From: JBDNJM01 sp041687755
GTDB taxonomy: Bacteria > Planctomycetota > UBA1135 > GCA-002686595
Direction: 5' to 3'
DNA length: 25,790 nucleotides
Assembly (NCBI GenBank): GCA_041687755.1
Contig: JBDNJM010000029.1
Span: forward strand, 1-25,790
A model generated the notes under the pieces. That model was not told the DNA's origin. It ran no database searches and was given only the letters and a program-made list of their open reading frames with translations. The position numbers and the translations under genes were made by a program. Positions 24,029-25,790 of the stretch are shown one piece after another; position 1 is the stretch's first letter; each line of letters begins with the position of its first letter.

Positions 24029-24037
24029 CTGCGCCCC

Positions 24038-25678
<1,641 letters not shown>

Positions 25679-25725
25679 CTTGCGCCACGAGCGCAGGGCG
25701 GGGGGAAGGATACGGTGCCAGGCAC

Positions 25726-25790
25726 GTTTTCACCGGCTCGGGAGCTTCACTGCCGCAATGCGGCAGTGAAGCTCCCGAGCCGGTGAAAAC
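25726..25790. repeat. Perfect 65-bp palindrome at the window end
   Basis: Arms 25726-25757 and 25759-25790 are exact 32-nt reverse complements around a single A. The arm begins GTTTTCACCGG. A separate small palindrome, GTGCC-A-GGCAC (25715-25725), directly precedes the left arm. The palindrome stops exactly at the last base, so it may extend further. It could terminate the ABC-F transcript, be a mobile intergenic repeat, or reflect a contig end. Confidence 0.85.

Overview
The window is GC-rich bacterial chromosome, roughly two thirds to 70% G+C by eye. It has no plasmid, phage or IS genes, no rRNA or tRNA that I can see, and no CRISPR array. The gene content points to the Planctomycetota: a PA14 / sugar-dehydrogenase-like / DUF1080 secreted protein, an ECF-type sigma factor fused through a membrane helix to carboxypeptidase-regulatory-like domains, tandem families of exported proteins of unknown function, and almost no Shine-Dalgarno sites. 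This assignment is inference from families and style, since no marker gene is present.

Layout. 1-720: a truncated glutathionyl-hydroquinone reductase, downstream of an M32 carboxypeptidase (716-2212, minus). 2482-5246: two tandem secreted paralogs with 14 conserved cysteines each, each followed by a strong hairpin. 5348-8098: two tandem membrane-anchored paralogs with carboxypeptidase-regulatory-like motifs. 8161-8256: four 24-bp tandem repeats that run into the 3' end of an M24 peptidase (8237-9514, minus). 9515-9848: an otherwise empty gap with a 28-codon ORF that looks like a sigma-factor N-terminus. 9849-12983 (minus): the sigma-TM-ectodomain fusion, divergent from the 1098-residue PA14/DUF1080 protein (13150-16446). 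16447-18784: a TraB-like lipoprotein, a folded repeat-like element and a thioredoxin-fold exported protein, bounded by perfect or near-perfect hairpins. 18785-25678: mixed metabolic and housekeeping genes, namely a half-VOC/bicupin protein, a formyltransferase, an NTF2-like exported protein, an EamA transporter, a small lipoprotein, a threonine-aldolase-family enzyme and an ABC-F ATPase. The window ends inside or at a perfect 65-bp palindrome.

How the genes relate. Most look like independent single-gene units: neighbours are convergent or divergent and hairpins sit between them. The only plausible operon is 5348-8098. The sigma fusion and the two anchored paralogs share an architecture (short inside, one membrane helix, flexible linker, beta-sandwich repeats outside), so they may belong to one envelope-associated family, but nothing in the sequence proves they work together. 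Several genes carry a TANNNT box 6-9 nt before the start codon, as expected for leaderless transcripts; this is the best general regulatory signal in the window.
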